In this document: in pieces, positions 24,513 to 37,835 of the stretch
How positions within the stretch are numbered: the stretch's first letter is position 1
How the letters are laid out: every line of letters begins with the position of its first letter
Origin: Anthopleura xanthogrammica
Lineage: Eukaryota > Cnidaria > Anthozoa > Actiniaria > Actiniidae
DNA: 64,000 nucleotides
Reading direction: 5' to 3'
Assembly (NCBI GenBank): GCA_964019055.1
Contig: OZ025217.1
Span: forward strand, 7,809,966-7,873,965
Position numbers and translations under genes: made by a program
Notes under the pieces: generated by a model
Seen by the model: the letters and a program-made list of their open reading frames with translations, nothing else
Database searches by the model: none
What the model was told of the DNA's origin: nothing

Positions 24513-26998
24513 GGAAGATTGTACGACTAGGATACGGAGAGTCCTGGGGTCGATTCCCATCTGGGCCTCAGAATTTTTTCTTTTCTGATAATTTCACAGT
24601 TTGGTACAATGATATACACATTTCATTCCATCATCATACGCATACAAGGTTTATCTTATCTTTCCTTAGACATTTCTGTGACTGTAGCATATAAAGTACG
24701 TTTGTCACAATATAGTGTAGACTAACGACATTATTCGTCATCAGAGTCTCTTCTAGCTTAGTGGCAGAGCGCCCAACTAGGATACGGAGAGTCCTTGGTT
24801 CGATTCCCAGCTGGGGTTAAATTTTTATTTTTTTCTCTTTATTTTATAGTATGGTACGATTATATCCATATTTCAATCCATCATCATACTTATACCATGT
24901 TTATTGTATATTTCCTTAGACATTTCATAAACTGTAGCATTAGAGTACTTTTGGTACAATATAGTGTGGACTAACAACCTTATTGGTCATTAGAGTCTTC
25001 TCTAGCTCAATGGCAGAGCGTTCAACTAGATTACGGAAGGTCGAGGATTCGATTCCTATCTGGGCCTCAAAAGTTTTTTTTCTGAAAATTTCACAGTTTT
25101 GTACGATGATGTTCCCATTTAATTCCATCATCATACACATACCTTGTTTATCGTATCTTTCCTTAGACATTTGTGTGATGGTAGAATATACAGTACGTTT
25201 GTCAAAATATAGTGTGGACGAACGACCTTACTCGCCATTAGACTTCTCTAGCTTAGTAGCAGATTGTCCGACTGGGAAACCGATGGTCCTGAGGTCGATT
25301 CCCATCTCGGCCTCAGAATTTTTTTTCTGATTATTTCACAGTTTGGTACGATCATATACATATTTCATTCCATCATCATACGCATACCATGTTTATCGTA
25401 TATTTCCTTAGACATTTCTGTGACTGTATCATATACAGTACGTTTTTCAAAATACACTCTGGACAAACGACCTTATTCGCCATCAGAGTCTCCTCTAGCT
25501 TAGTGGCACAGCGCCCGACTAGGATACGGAGAGTCCTTGCTTCGATTAATAGCTGGGGTTAAAATTTATTATTTTTTTCTGTTTATTTTATAGTATTGTA
25601 CGAATTTATCCATATTTCAATCCATCATCATACTCATACCATGTTTATTGTATATTTCCTTAGACATTTCACAAACTGTAGCATTAGAGAACTTTTGTCA
25701 CTATATAGTGTGGACTAACGAACCTACTCGCCATTAGAGTCTCTTCTAGCTCAGTGGAAGATTGTACGACTAGGATACGGAGAGTCCTGGGGTCGATTCC
25801 CATCTGGGCCTCAGAATTTTTTCTTTTCTGATAATTTCACAGTTTGGTACAATGATATACACATTTCATTCCATCATCATACGCATACAAGGTTTATCTT
25901 ATCTTTCCTTAGACATTTCTGTGACTGTAGCATATAAAGTACGTTTGTCACAATATAGTGTAGACTAACGACATTATTCGTCATCAGAGTCTCTTCTAGC
26001 TTAGTGGCAGAGCGCCCAACTAGGATACGGAGAGTCCTTGGTTCGATTCCCAGCTGGGGTTAAATTTTTATTTTTTTCTCTTTATTTTATAGTATGGTAC
26101 GATTATATCCATATTTCAATCCATCATCATACTTATACCATGTTTATTGTATATTTCCTTAGACATTTCATAAACTGTAGCATTAGAGTACTTTTGGTAC
26201 AATATAGTGTGGACTAACAACCTTATTGGTCATTAGAGTCTTCTCTAGCTCAATGGCAGAGCGTTCAACTAGATTACGGAAGGTCGAGGATTCGATTCCT
26301 ATCTGGGCCTCAAAAGTTTTTTTTCTGAAAATTTCACAGTTTTGTACGATGATGTTCCCATTTAATTCCATCATCATACACATACCTTGTTTATCGTATC
26401 TTTCCTTAGACATTTGTGTGATGGTAGAATATACAGTACGTTTGTCAAAATATAGTGTGGACGAACGACCTTACTCGCCATTAGACTTCTCTAGCTTAGT
26501 AGCAGATTGTCCGACTGGGAAACCGATGGTCCTGAGGTCGATTCCCATCTCGGCCTCAGAATTTTTTTTCTGATTATTTCACAGTTTGGTACGATCATAT
26601 ACATATTTCATTCCATCATCATACGCATACCATGTTTATCGTATATTTCCTTAGACATTTCTGTGACTGTATCATATACAGTACGTTTTTCAAAATACAC
26701 TCTGGACAAACGACCTTATTCGCCATCAGAGTCTCCTCTAGCTTAGTGGCACAGCGCCCGACTAGGATACGGAGAGTCCTTGCTTCGATTAATAGCTGGG
26801 GTTAAAATTTATTATTTTTTTCTGTTTATTTTATAGTATTGTACGAATTTATCCATATTTCAATCCATCATCATACTCATACCATGTTTATTGTATATTT
26901 CCTTAGACATTTCACAAACTGTAGCATTAGAGAACTTTTGTCACTATATAGTGTGGACTAACGAACCTACTCGCCATTAGAGTCTCTTCTAGCTCAGT
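24513..26998 (+). repeat. tandem duplication of a 1243-bp, five-unit block
   Basis: 24513-25755 is repeated as 25756-26998 with essentially no differences visible, including the 1-bp quirks of individual units. The three units before 24513 are a partial further copy, offset by 747 bp. This shows recent amplification in multiples of the 249-bp unit. Confidence 0.85.
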
Positions 26999-28034
26999 GG
27001 AAGATTGTACGACTAGAATACGGAAGGTCCTTGGGTCGCTTCCCATCTGGGCGTCAGAATTTATTTTTTTTCTAATAATTTCAGAGTTTGGTACGATCAC
27101 ATACACATTTCATTCAATCATCATAGGCATACCATATTTATCGTATATTTCCTTAGACATTTCTGTGACTATAGCATATACAGTACGTTTGTCAAAATAT
27201 AGTGTGGACAAACGAACTTACTCGCCATTAGAGTCTCTTCTAGCGCAGTGGCGGAGCCTCCGACTAGGATAAAGAGGGTCCTCGGGTCGATACCAATCTG
27301 GACCTCAGAATTATTTTTTTTTTCTAATAATTTCACAGTTTGGTTGGATCATATAGACATTTCAGTCCATCATCATAGGCATACCATGTTTATCGAATAT
27401 ACAGTACGTTTGTCACAATACAATGGCGATGAACGACTTTACTCGCCATTAGAGTGTCCTCTAGCTCAGAGGCAGTTTTTCCGACTAGGATACCGGGGGT
27501 CCTGAGGTCGATTCTCATCTGGGCCTCAGAATTATTATTTTTTCTCATAATTTCAAAGTTTGGTACGATCATATACAAATTTGATTCCATCATCATAGGC
27601 ATAGCTTGTTTATCTTATCTTTCCTTAGACATTTCTGAAACTGTAGCATATACAGTACTTTTGTCACAATATAGTGGGGACTAACGGCCTTATCCGCTAT
27701 TAGGGTCTCTTCTAGCTCAGTAACGGAGTGTCCGACTAGGATACGGAGGGTCCTTGGGTGAATTCCCATCTGGACCTCAGAATTATAATTTTTTTTCTGA
27801 TAATTTCACAGTTTGGTACGATCATATATACATATTTCATTCCATCATCATAGACATACCATGTTTATCTTATCTTTCCTTAGACATTTCTGAAACTATA
27901 GCATATACAGTACTTTTGTCACAATATAGTGGGGACTAACGACCTTATACGCTATTAGGGTCTCTTCTAGCTCAGTGACGGAGCGTCCGACTAGGATACG
28001 AAGGGTCCTAGGGTGAATTCCCATCTGGACCTCA

Positions 28035-30015
28035 GAATTATAATTTTTTTCTGATAATTTCACAGTTTGGTACGATCATATATACATATTTCATTCCATC
28101 ATCATAGACATACCATGTTTATCTTATATTTCCTTAGACATTTCTGTGACTGTAGCATATACAGTACGTTTGTCAAAATATAGTGTGGACAAACGAACCT
28201 ACTCGCCATTAGAGTCTCTTCTTGCACAGTGGCGGAGCGTCCGACTAGGATACAGAGGGTCCTGGGGACGATTCCCATCTGGACATCTGAATTTTCTTTT
28301 TTTTCTACTAATTTCACAGTTTGGTACGATCATATACACATTTCATTCCATCATCATAGGCATACCATGTTTATCATATATTTCCTTAGACATTTCTGTA
28401 CTGGTAGAATGTACAGTACGTTTGTCACAATACAGTGTCGACCAACGACCTTTCTCGCCATTAAAGTCTCCCCTAGCTCAATGGCAGATTGTCCGACTGG
28501 GATACCGATGGTCCTGGGGTCGATTCCCATCTGGGCTTTAGAATTATTATTTTTTTCTGATTATTTCAAAGTTTGGTGCGATCATATACACATTTCATTC
28601 CCTCATCATACGCATACCATGTTTATTATATATTTCCTTAGACATTTCTGTGACTGTATCATATACAGTACGTTTTTCAAAATACACTCTGGACAAACGA
28701 CCTTATTCGCCATCAGAGTCTCCTCTAGCTTAGTGGCACAGCGCCCGACCAGGATACGGAGAGTCCTTGGTTCGATTACCAGCTGGGGTTAAAATTTTTT
28801 TTTTTCTGTTTATTTTATATTATTGTACGCATTTATCCATATTTCAATCCATCATCATACTCATACCATGTTTATTGTATATTTCCTTAGACATTTCACA
28901 AACTGTAGCATTAGAGAACTTTTGTCACAATATAGTGTGGACTAACGACCTTATCCGCCATTAGAGTTTCTTCTAGCTCAGTGGCGGAGCGTCCATCTAG
29001 GATACGGAGGGTCCTAGGGTGAATTCCCATTTGGACCTCAGAATTATAATTTTTTTCTGATAATTTCACAGTTTGGTACGATCATATATACATATTTCAT
29101 TCCATCATCATAGACATACCATGTTTATCTTATATTTCCTTAGACATTTCTGTGACTGTAGCATATACAGTACGTTTGTCAAAATATAGTGTGGACAAAC
29201 GAACCTACTCGCCATTAGAGTCTCTTCTTGCGCAGTGGCGGAGCGTCCGACTAGGATACAGAGGGTCCTGGGGACGATTCCCATCTGGACATCTGAATTT
29301 TCTTTTTTTTCTACTAATTTCACAGTTTGGTACGATCATATACACATTTCATTCCATCATCATAGGCATACCATGTTTATCATATATTTCCTTAGACATT
29401 ACTGTACTGGTAGAATGTACAGTACGTTTGTCACAATACAGTGTCGACCAACGACCTTTCTCGCCATTAAAGTCTCCCCTAGCTCAATGGCAGATTGTCC
29501 GACTGGGATACCGATGGTCCTGGGGTCGATTCCCATCTGGGCTTTAGAATTATTATTTTTTTCTGATTATTTCAAAGTTTGGTGCGATCATATACACATT
29601 TCATTCCCTCATCATACGCATACCATGTTTATTATATATTTCCTTAGACATTTCTGTGACTGTATCATATACAGTACGTTTTTCAAAATACACTCTGGAC
29701 AAACGACCTTATTCGCCATCAGAGTCTCCTCTAGCTTAGTGGCACAGCGCCCGACCAGGATACGGAGAGTCCTTGGTTCGATTACCAGCTGGGGTTAAAA
29801 TTTTTTTTTTTCTGTTTATTTTATATTATTGTACGCATTTATCCATATTTCAATCCATCATCATACTCATACCATGTTTATTGTATATTTCCTTAGACAT
29901 TTCACAAACTGTAGCATTAGAGAACTTTTGTCACAATATAGTGTGGACTAACGACCTTATCCGCCATTAGAGTTTCTTCTAGCTCAGTGGCGGAGCGTCC
30001 ATCTAGGATACGGAG
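28035..30015 (+). repeat. tandem duplication of a 1006-bp, four-unit block
   Basis: 28035-29030 recurs at 29041-30015, offset 1006 bp, with only a few base changes (for example fifth-position differences in the D arm and one t-to-a in gacatttctg). It is the same type of event as the 1243-bp duplication. Confidence 0.85.
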
Positions 30016-30894
30016 GGTCCTTCGGTCGATTCCCATCTGGGCGTCAGAATTTATTTTTTTTCTAATAATTTCAGAGTTTGGTACGATCACATACACATTT
30101 CATTCAATCATCATAGGCATACCATATTTATCGTATATTTCCTTAAACATTTCTGTGACTCTAGCATATACAGTACGTTTGTCAAAATATAGTGTGGACA
30201 AACGAACTTACTCGCCATTAGAGTCTCTTCTAGCGCAGTGGCGGAAACTCCGACTAGGATACAGAGGGTCCTTGGGTCGATTCCAATCTGGACCTCAGAA
30301 TTATTATGTTTTTCTAATAATTTCACAGTTTGGTTGGATCATATAGACATTTCATTCCATCATCATAGGCATACCATGTTTATCGAATATACAGTACCTT
30401 TGTCACAATACAATGGCGATGAACGACCTTACTCGCCATTAGAGTGTCCTCCAGCTGAGAGGCAGTTTTTCCGACTAGGATACCGGGGGTCCTGAGGTCG
30501 ATTCTCATCTGGGCCTCAGAATTATTATTTTTTCTAATAATTTCACAGTTTGGAACGATCATATACATATTTGATTGCATCATCATACGCATAGCATGTT
30601 TATCTTATCTTTCCTTAGACATTTCTGAAACTGTAGCATATACAGTACTTTTGTCACAATATAGTGGGGACTAACGACCTTATCCGCTATTAGGGTCTCC
30701 TCTAGCTCAGCGGCAGAGCGTTCAACTAGAATACGGAAGGTAATGGGGTCGATTCCCATCTGGGACTCATAATGTTTTCCCCTCATTGTTTTTCATTCCA
30801 ACATCATACCCATACCATGTTTATCGTATATTTCCCTAGACATTTCTTTGACTGTAGCATATACACAAAGTTTCTCAATATATTGTAGACGAAG

Positions 30895-32254
30895 GACCTT
30901 TATTTGCATAATATTTTGTAATTTGTATAATTTTTGTTGAATTGTATAAATTTGGTAATTTGCATAATTATTCTTCATTTCATAGCTTTTTTAAATGTCA
31001 TAATTTTTTCAAATTTGCAAAATTTTTGTTAATTTGCATAATTTTTCCTAGCCTCCGTAGTTTGTCCTAACTTGCATATTTTTTTAAAACTTGAATATTT
31101 TTCTAATTCCCATAATTTTTTTTAATTTACATAATTTTTCCTAGTTTGAATAATTTTATTAATTTGCATAATATTTTTGAATTTGCATAATTTTTCCTAA
31201 TTTCCATAATTTTTCTACTTCGTATAATTTTTCCCAATTTGCATAATTTTTTCCTAATTTGCATGTTGCTATTCGAATAATTTTTCTTGATTTGAATAAT
31301 TTTTCTAATTTGAATAATTTTTCCTCATTTCCATTTTTTTCTAATTTGTATAATTTTTCTTAATTTGCATATATTTTCCTAATTTACATAATTTTTTTTA
31401 ATTTACGTAATTTTTTCTACTTTGTATATTTTCATAAATTTTTTCAAATTGAATATTTTTGTGATTTAGATAATTTTCCTTACTTCAATAAGATAGCCTA
31501 ATATGCATAATTTTTATTTGCATAATTTTTCCAAGTTTATAAATTTTCCGAATTTGAATAATTTTTTCTAATTTGAATAATTTTTCCTCCTTTCCATTTT
31601 TTTCTAATATGCATAATTTTTTTTATTTTCCATAATTTTTCTAATTTACATAATTTTTCCTAATTTATGTAATTTTTTTAATTTGAATAATTTTTCCTCC
31701 TTTCCATTTTTTTCTAATATGCATAATTTTTTTTATTTTCCATAATTTTTCTAATTTACATAATTTTTCCTAATTTATGTAATTTTTTCTAATTTGTATA
31801 ATTTTCATAAATTTTTTCAAGTTGCATATTTTTCTGATTTAGATAATTTTTCTTATTTTAATAATATTTTCTAAATTGCATATTTTTTGCTAATTTGGAT
31901 AATTTTTTCAAATTCGAATAATTTTTCCTAATTTTAATTTTTTTCCAAGTTGTATAATTTTTCTTAATTAGCATAATGTTTCCTAATTTACATAATTTTT
32001 TCTATTTTGAAAATTTTTTGTAGTGTGGATATTTTTCTAATTTCCATAATATTCCCTAATTCACACAATTTTTCTTAATTTGCATTATTTTCCCTAATTT
32101 GCATAGTTTTTACTAATGTGTATAATTTTCGTAATTTTTTCTAATTTCCTTTTTCTCCCCGAATTTTCATATTTTTCCTAAATTACATATTTTTTCTTAG
32201 TTTCCTTAATTTCTCGTACGTTGTATAAATTTCGGAATTTAAATAATTTTCCCT
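30895..32254 (+). repeat. AT-rich degenerate minisatellite, left arm
   Basis: Degenerate repeats of about 20 bases built on taatttgcataatttttcc. There are few G or C residues and no ORF. The octamer atttgcat recurs many times. A longer direct repeat of 110 bp starts at about 31571 and again at about 31681. The left junction (30841-30990) matches, in inverse, the junction at 37790-37890. Confidence 0.85.
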
Positions 32255-35200
32255 AAGTATTGAAAAAAGAGATAAGTTTTAACTAGGATGGTAAAATAAG
32301 CACATAATAACAAAACATTGTTTGTAAACGAAAAAAGGCCCGAATAAAGCAATATCTTTTGTTTTTTTCGAAAACGTTCAACTATCACCAAGAACGTCTC
32401 TCGTAGGTAAAGAGAAACGTTTAAAGGAAAATAGTCAAAATTTACCCGCTTTCAGGAAAAAAATATTTTAAACCGAAAAATTGTCTGTTTAGAACAATAC
32501 CTCTCGATTTCTTCAAAAAGGTTCGTTTATCACTAAAAACGTTCGCTATGATTAAATGAATACGTTTTAAGCACATTAGTAAAATAAAACCTGCTTGTAT
32601 TAAAGATGGCTTTAAAACGTAAAAGAACCCGATTACAGCATTACCTTTTGTTTACTTCAAAAAGGTTGCAAAATCACCAGAAACGTCTCTCATTATTTGA
32701 GAGATACGTTTAAAGGAAAAAGGTAATATTAACCCGCTTTCAGCAAAAGATTGTTCTTCATTGAAAAATAGCCCGTTTACTGCAATACCTTTAGTTTTCT
32801 CCACATCAGGTTCCTTTACCTCCAGAAACGTTTCTTATTGGTAAAGAAATCCGTTACAAGCGAAATAAGTAAAATTAACTATCCTTCACTAATAGATAAA
32901 ACAAAAAAACGGCACGGTTACCGCAATACAAAGGTTTTCTTCAGAAAGGTCTTAATATAATTAGAAACGTCTTACGTCAACAAAGAGATAAGTTTTAAGC
33001 AAAAAAAGACAAAATTAACCTTCCTTCATTAAAAGATTTTTTTTAAACGTTTCAAGGAAAACCTTTCATTTTTACAAAAAATTTTTTATTATAATAAAAA
33101 AATGTCCGTTATGGTGAAGGGATACGTTTTAAGGAAATTAGGCAAAATTAACGCGCTTTTACTAAAAGATTGTTTTAAAACGACAAAAAGCAACTTTAAA
33201 CCAATAGCTTTCGTTTTCTCCAATAAGGTCTTATTACCACTAAAAATCTCCGTTAGGGGTGAGAGGATACGTTTTAAGTGTAATACAAAAAGTAAACCTA
33301 TATTTACCAAAAGATTGTTTTAAAACGAAAAAGGGTCAGTTTACAGCAATACCTATCGTTTACTCCAAAAGGGACCGACTATCACCAAAAACGTCCGTAC
33401 GGGTAAAGAGATACTTTTTATGGAAAATTAACAAAATAAAGTGGCGATCATGAAAAGATTGTTCTAAAATAAAAAGCGTCCCGTTTAAAGGAATATCTTT
33501 CGTGTTTTCCAAAAATGTTTCATTATAATTTAAAATGTCCATTATCGCAAATAAAGGAAAATTAACGCGCTTTCCCTAAAATATTGCTTTAAAACGACAA
33601 TGGGCCAGTTTATAGCTATACCTTTCGTTTTCTTCAATAAGCTGCCATTAATACTCAAAATGTGGTTAGGGGTGTAAGGGATAAGTTTTAGGTATAATAA
33701 AAAAAAATTAACCTACTTTCCCAAAAAGATTGTTTTAAAACAAAAAAAGGCCATTTAACAGGAATAACTATTGTTTTCTTCAAAAAGGTTCCATTAACAC
33801 TTGAAATTGTCCGTTAGGGGTAAAGAGATACGTTTTAAGCATAACAGACAAAGTAACGCGCTCTCAGTCAAAGATTATTTTAAAACGTAAGACGGCTCCT
33901 TTAAAGTAATAACTTTCGTTTTCTCCAAAAAGTTTTTATCATCACGAAAACTGACCGACCAGGGTAAGCGGATTTATTTGAAGCAAAACAGTCAAAATTA
34001 AACCACCTTAACTAAAAGATTGTTTTAAAATGGAAAGGGGCCATTTTATACCAATACCTTTCTTTTTGTCCCATTAACATTAAACATTTCCCTTAAGGGT
34101 TAAGGGATACGTATTAAGGAAAATATACAAAATTTACCCGCTTTCACTAAAACATTGTTTAAAAACAACAAACGGCCAGTTCACAGCAATACCTTTCGTT
34201 TCCTTTAAATAGCTCCCATTAACACGAAAAATGTCCGTTAGGGGTGAAAGAATACGTTTTGAAGTATAATACTCAAAATTTACCCGCTTTCACAAAAACA
34301 TTGTTTGAAAGGTTTACAGCAATACCTTTCGTTTCATTCCAGAAAATACTATTATCCCCGAAAACGTCCATTCTACGTAAATGAATACCTTTTAATCAAA
34401 ATAAACAATATTAACGCGCTTTTAGAAAAAGATTGATTTAAAACGTAAAAAGGCTTCCTTATAGAATTACCATTCGTCTTTTCGAAAAAGGTCTTATTTT
34501 CGCTTAAAACGTTCGTTGTGGGTAAATGGACACGTCTTAATGCATAATACACAAAATAAACGCCTTTTTAGGAAAATATTTTTTTAAAAGGAAAAAGAGC
34601 TTCTTTTCTACAAAAACGTCTCATTATCGCCGAAAATATCCCTTAGGGGTAAAGGAATGCGTCTTAAAGAAAATAGGCAAAATAAACCCTCTTTCACCAA
34701 ACAATTGTTTTACAACAACAAAACTCTAGTTTACAGCAATTTATTTCGTTTTCTCGAAAAAGGTCCAATTAACACCAAGAATGTCCGTTAAAGGGTGAAA
34801 GGATACGTTTTGAAGCACAATACACAAAATAAACCCGCTTCACAAAAAGATTGTTTGAAAACGAAAAATGGGCAGTTTAAAGCAATACCTTTCGTTTTTT
34901 TCCAAAAAGGTACCATTATCCTCTAAAACATCCATTCTACGTAAATTAATATTGTTAAACAAAACAAACAATATAATTAACGCGCTTTTAGAAAAAGATT
35001 AACTTAAAGAGTAAAATGCCTTCCTTCTGAATTACATTTCGTCTTCTCCAAAAAGGTATTATCATCACTTAAAACGTTTGTTATGGGTAAATGGACACGT
35101 CTTATAGCATAATACAAAAACGCCTTACGCCAAAAGATTGTTTTAAAAGGAAAAAGAGCCTGTTAAAAAGAACGCGCTTCCTTTTCTCCAAAAACGTCTC

Positions 35201-37165
35201 ATGATCGCAAAAAATGTCCACTAGAAGTAAAGGGATGCTTTTTAAACAAAATACACAAAACAAACCACATTTCACTAACAAATTGTTTTTAAACAACAAT
35301 ACTCCAGTTTACACCAATGTATTTCGTTTTCTCGAAAAAGGTCCAATTAACGGCAAAAATGTCTGATAGGGGTGAAAGGAAACGTTTTGAAGTATAATGC
35401 ACAAACCTAACCTACTTGCAGAAAAAGATTGTTTGAAAACGAAAAAGGGCCACTTTACAGCAATACCTTTCGTTCTTTTTCCAAAAAGGTACTATTATCT
35501 CAAAAAATATCTATTCTTAGTAAATGAAAAGTTTTAAGCAAAAAAAAACAATATTAACGCGCTTTTAGAAAAAACATAAAAAAGTCTTCCTTCTAGCATT
35601 ACTGTTCGTCTTCTCCAAAAAGGTCTCAATATCACTTAAAACCTTCGTTATGTGTAAATGGACACGTTTTAAAGCAAAATACACAAAATAAACTTCTTTT
35701 TAGCAAAAAATTGTTTTAAAAGGAAAAAGAGCCTGTTTAAACCACAGCCTTTCGTTTTCTCCAAAAACGTCCCATTATCGCCAAAAATGTACACTAGAGG
35801 AAAAGGGATGCTTTTTAAACAAAATACACAAAATAAACCACATTTCACCAAAAAATTGTTTTAAAAGAACAATACTCCAGTTTACACCAATGTATTTCGT
35901 TTTCTCCAAAAAGGTCCAATTAACAGCAAAAATGTCCGATAGCGGTGAAAGGAAACGTTTTGAAGTATAATACACAAAACTAACCTACTTTCACAAAAAG
36001 ATTGTTTCAAAACTAAAAAGGACAACTTTACAGCAATACATTTGGTTTTTTTCCAGAAAGGTACTATTATCTCAAAAAATATCTATTCTTAGTAAATGAA
36101 TACATTATAAGCAAAATAAGGAATATTAACGCGCTTTTAGAAACAAATTGTTTTATAACATAAAAAAGTCTTTCTTCTAGCATTACCGTTCGTCTTCTCC
36201 AAAAAGGTCTCATTATCACTTGAAACCTTCGTTATGTGTAAATGGACACGTTTTAAAGCAAAATACACAAAATTAACGCCTTTTTAGTAAAAAATAGTTT
36301 TAAAAGGAAAAAGAGCCCGTTTAAACCAACGCCTTTCGTTTTCTCCAAAAACGTCTCATTATCGCCAAAAATGTCCCTTAGGGGTAAAGGGATGCGTATT
36401 AAACAAAATAGACAAAATCAACCCCATTTCACCAAAAGATCGTTTTAAAACAACAAAACTCCAGTTTACAGCAATTTATTTCGATTTCTCCAAAAAGGTC
36501 CAATTAACACTAAAGATGTCCGATAGGGGTGAAAGGATACATTTTAAGCAGATTACACCAAATTAACCCGCTTTCACCAAAGATTATTTTAACACGAAAA
36601 ATGGCCAGTTTACAGCAATATTTTTCGCTTTCTTCAAAAATATCCTATGATCACCAAAAATGTCCGTCACGGGTGAAGGGATACTTTTTAAACGTAATAC
36701 ATAAACATAACTTGGTTTCACTAAAAGATTATTTTAAAACGAAAATGAGCCAGTTTACAGCCATAATTTTCGTTTTCTCCAAAATGGTTCAACTATCACC
36801 AAAAACGTCCATTCTAGGTAAATGGCTACGTTTCTATCAAAATTAACAAAATTAACAAGCTTTCAGCAAAAGTTTCTTTTAAAACGTAAAAAGGCTTAGT
36901 TTTAGTGATACCTTTTGTTTTCCCCAAAAAGGTTTAATAATCACAAAAAATGTCCCTAGGTTGAAGGGATGCATTTTAGGCAGAATAGACAAAATAAACC
37001 CCGCTTTTACTAATAGATTCTTTTAAAACGTAAAACGGGTCAATAAACCAATACATTTCGTATTCTCCAAAAAAAGTCATTATATAATCAAAAACGTACA
37101 TCATAAGTATTGTTTAAAGAAAAAAAAAAATTAAAGCATTTCATGCAAAAGATTGTTTTAAAAAG
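32255..37165 (+). repeat. degenerate 142-bp tandem satellite, about 34 copies
   Basis: Landmarks recur in order every 141-144 bp: cctttcgttttctcc, aaaaaggt, ccattatcacc, gtccgttaggggt, gatacgttttaagc, aaattaacccgctttcac, and gattgttttaaaacg. Anchors of the first landmark include about 32789, 32931, 33208, 33350, 33493, 33765 and 33908. All copies are in one orientation. Divergence between copies is high, much more than in the 148-bp satellite, so this array is older or less homogenised. The palindrome gttttaaaac is one of the best kept parts. There is no coding capacity; frames of 60-105 codons are chance. Confidence 0.88.
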
Positions 37166-37835
37166 GAAAAATTATACAAATTAGAAAAAATTATGTAAAT
37201 TAGAAAAATTATGTAAATTAGAAAAAAATATGCAAATTAGAAAAACCAATATGCAAATTAGGTAAAATAACAAAAACTAGAAAAATATGGAAATTAGGAA
37301 AAATAATGGAAATTAGGAAAAATTATGGAAATTAGGAAAAATTGTGAAAATTAAAAAATATTATTCAAATTAAGGAAAAATATGGAAATTAGGAAAATTA
37401 TACAAATTAGGAAAGATTATGGAAATTAAGAAAAATTATACAAATTAGGAAACGTTATGCAAATTAGGGAAAATTATGAAAATTAGAAAAAATTATGGAA
37501 ATTTGGAAAAATTATTCAAATTAGAAATTATTATTCAAATTAGAAAAAATTATTCAAATTAGGAAAAATTACCTAAATTAGGAAAAATTATTCTACTTAG
37601 AAAAAATATCCAAGTTGGAAAAAATTATGCAAATTAGGAAAAATTACGTAATTTAGGGAAATTAGGAAAAGTTATGGAAATTAGTAAAAATTATACAATT
37701 AAGAACAATTTGGAAATTAGGAAAAATTATGCATTTTAAGAAAAATTATCGAAAGAGGAAAAACTATAGAATTTAGCAAAAATTATTCTATTCTAAAAAA
37801 TTATGCAAATTACTAAATATTATGCAAATTAGATC
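37166..37835 (-). repeat. AT-rich degenerate minisatellite, right arm (inverted)
   Basis: Reverse complement of the left-arm motif: aaattaggaaaaattatgcaaatt and variants, about half the length of the left arm. atgcaaat recurs several times. It merges without a gap into the - strand tRNA-like array at about 37836. Confidence 0.85.

Larger units (their letters stand above)
22871..30894 (+). repeat. tRNA-like/spacer tandem array, + orientation, inner part
   Basis: The same 249-bp unit resumes in mid-spacer, about 32 units. A-box positions at the start of the block are 23004, 23258, 23506, 23756, 24007, 24256, 24504, 24754, 25003, 25249, 25496 and 25747. The unit at 23004 is truncated: its head breaks off after gactggga and continues in the middle of another unit's spacer. 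B boxes read ggttcgattcc or ggggtcgattcc. Most heads are followed by a T6-T10 run. The last unit (30700-30894) runs into the AT-rich arm. Confidence 0.92.

Noticed and set aside
17691..30978. Many 60-190-codon frames with recurring pieces such as RVLGSIPIWAS, LSYISLDIS or MGIEPRTLRI in the left array
   Set aside because: They are translations of the tRNA-like head and spacer in different frames and on both strands; no codon-level conservation, and the same holds for 37788-62983.
33089..36846. Frames of 60-105 codons in the 142-bp satellite
   Set aside because: AT-rich repeat frames that fall on both strands, with no domain features.
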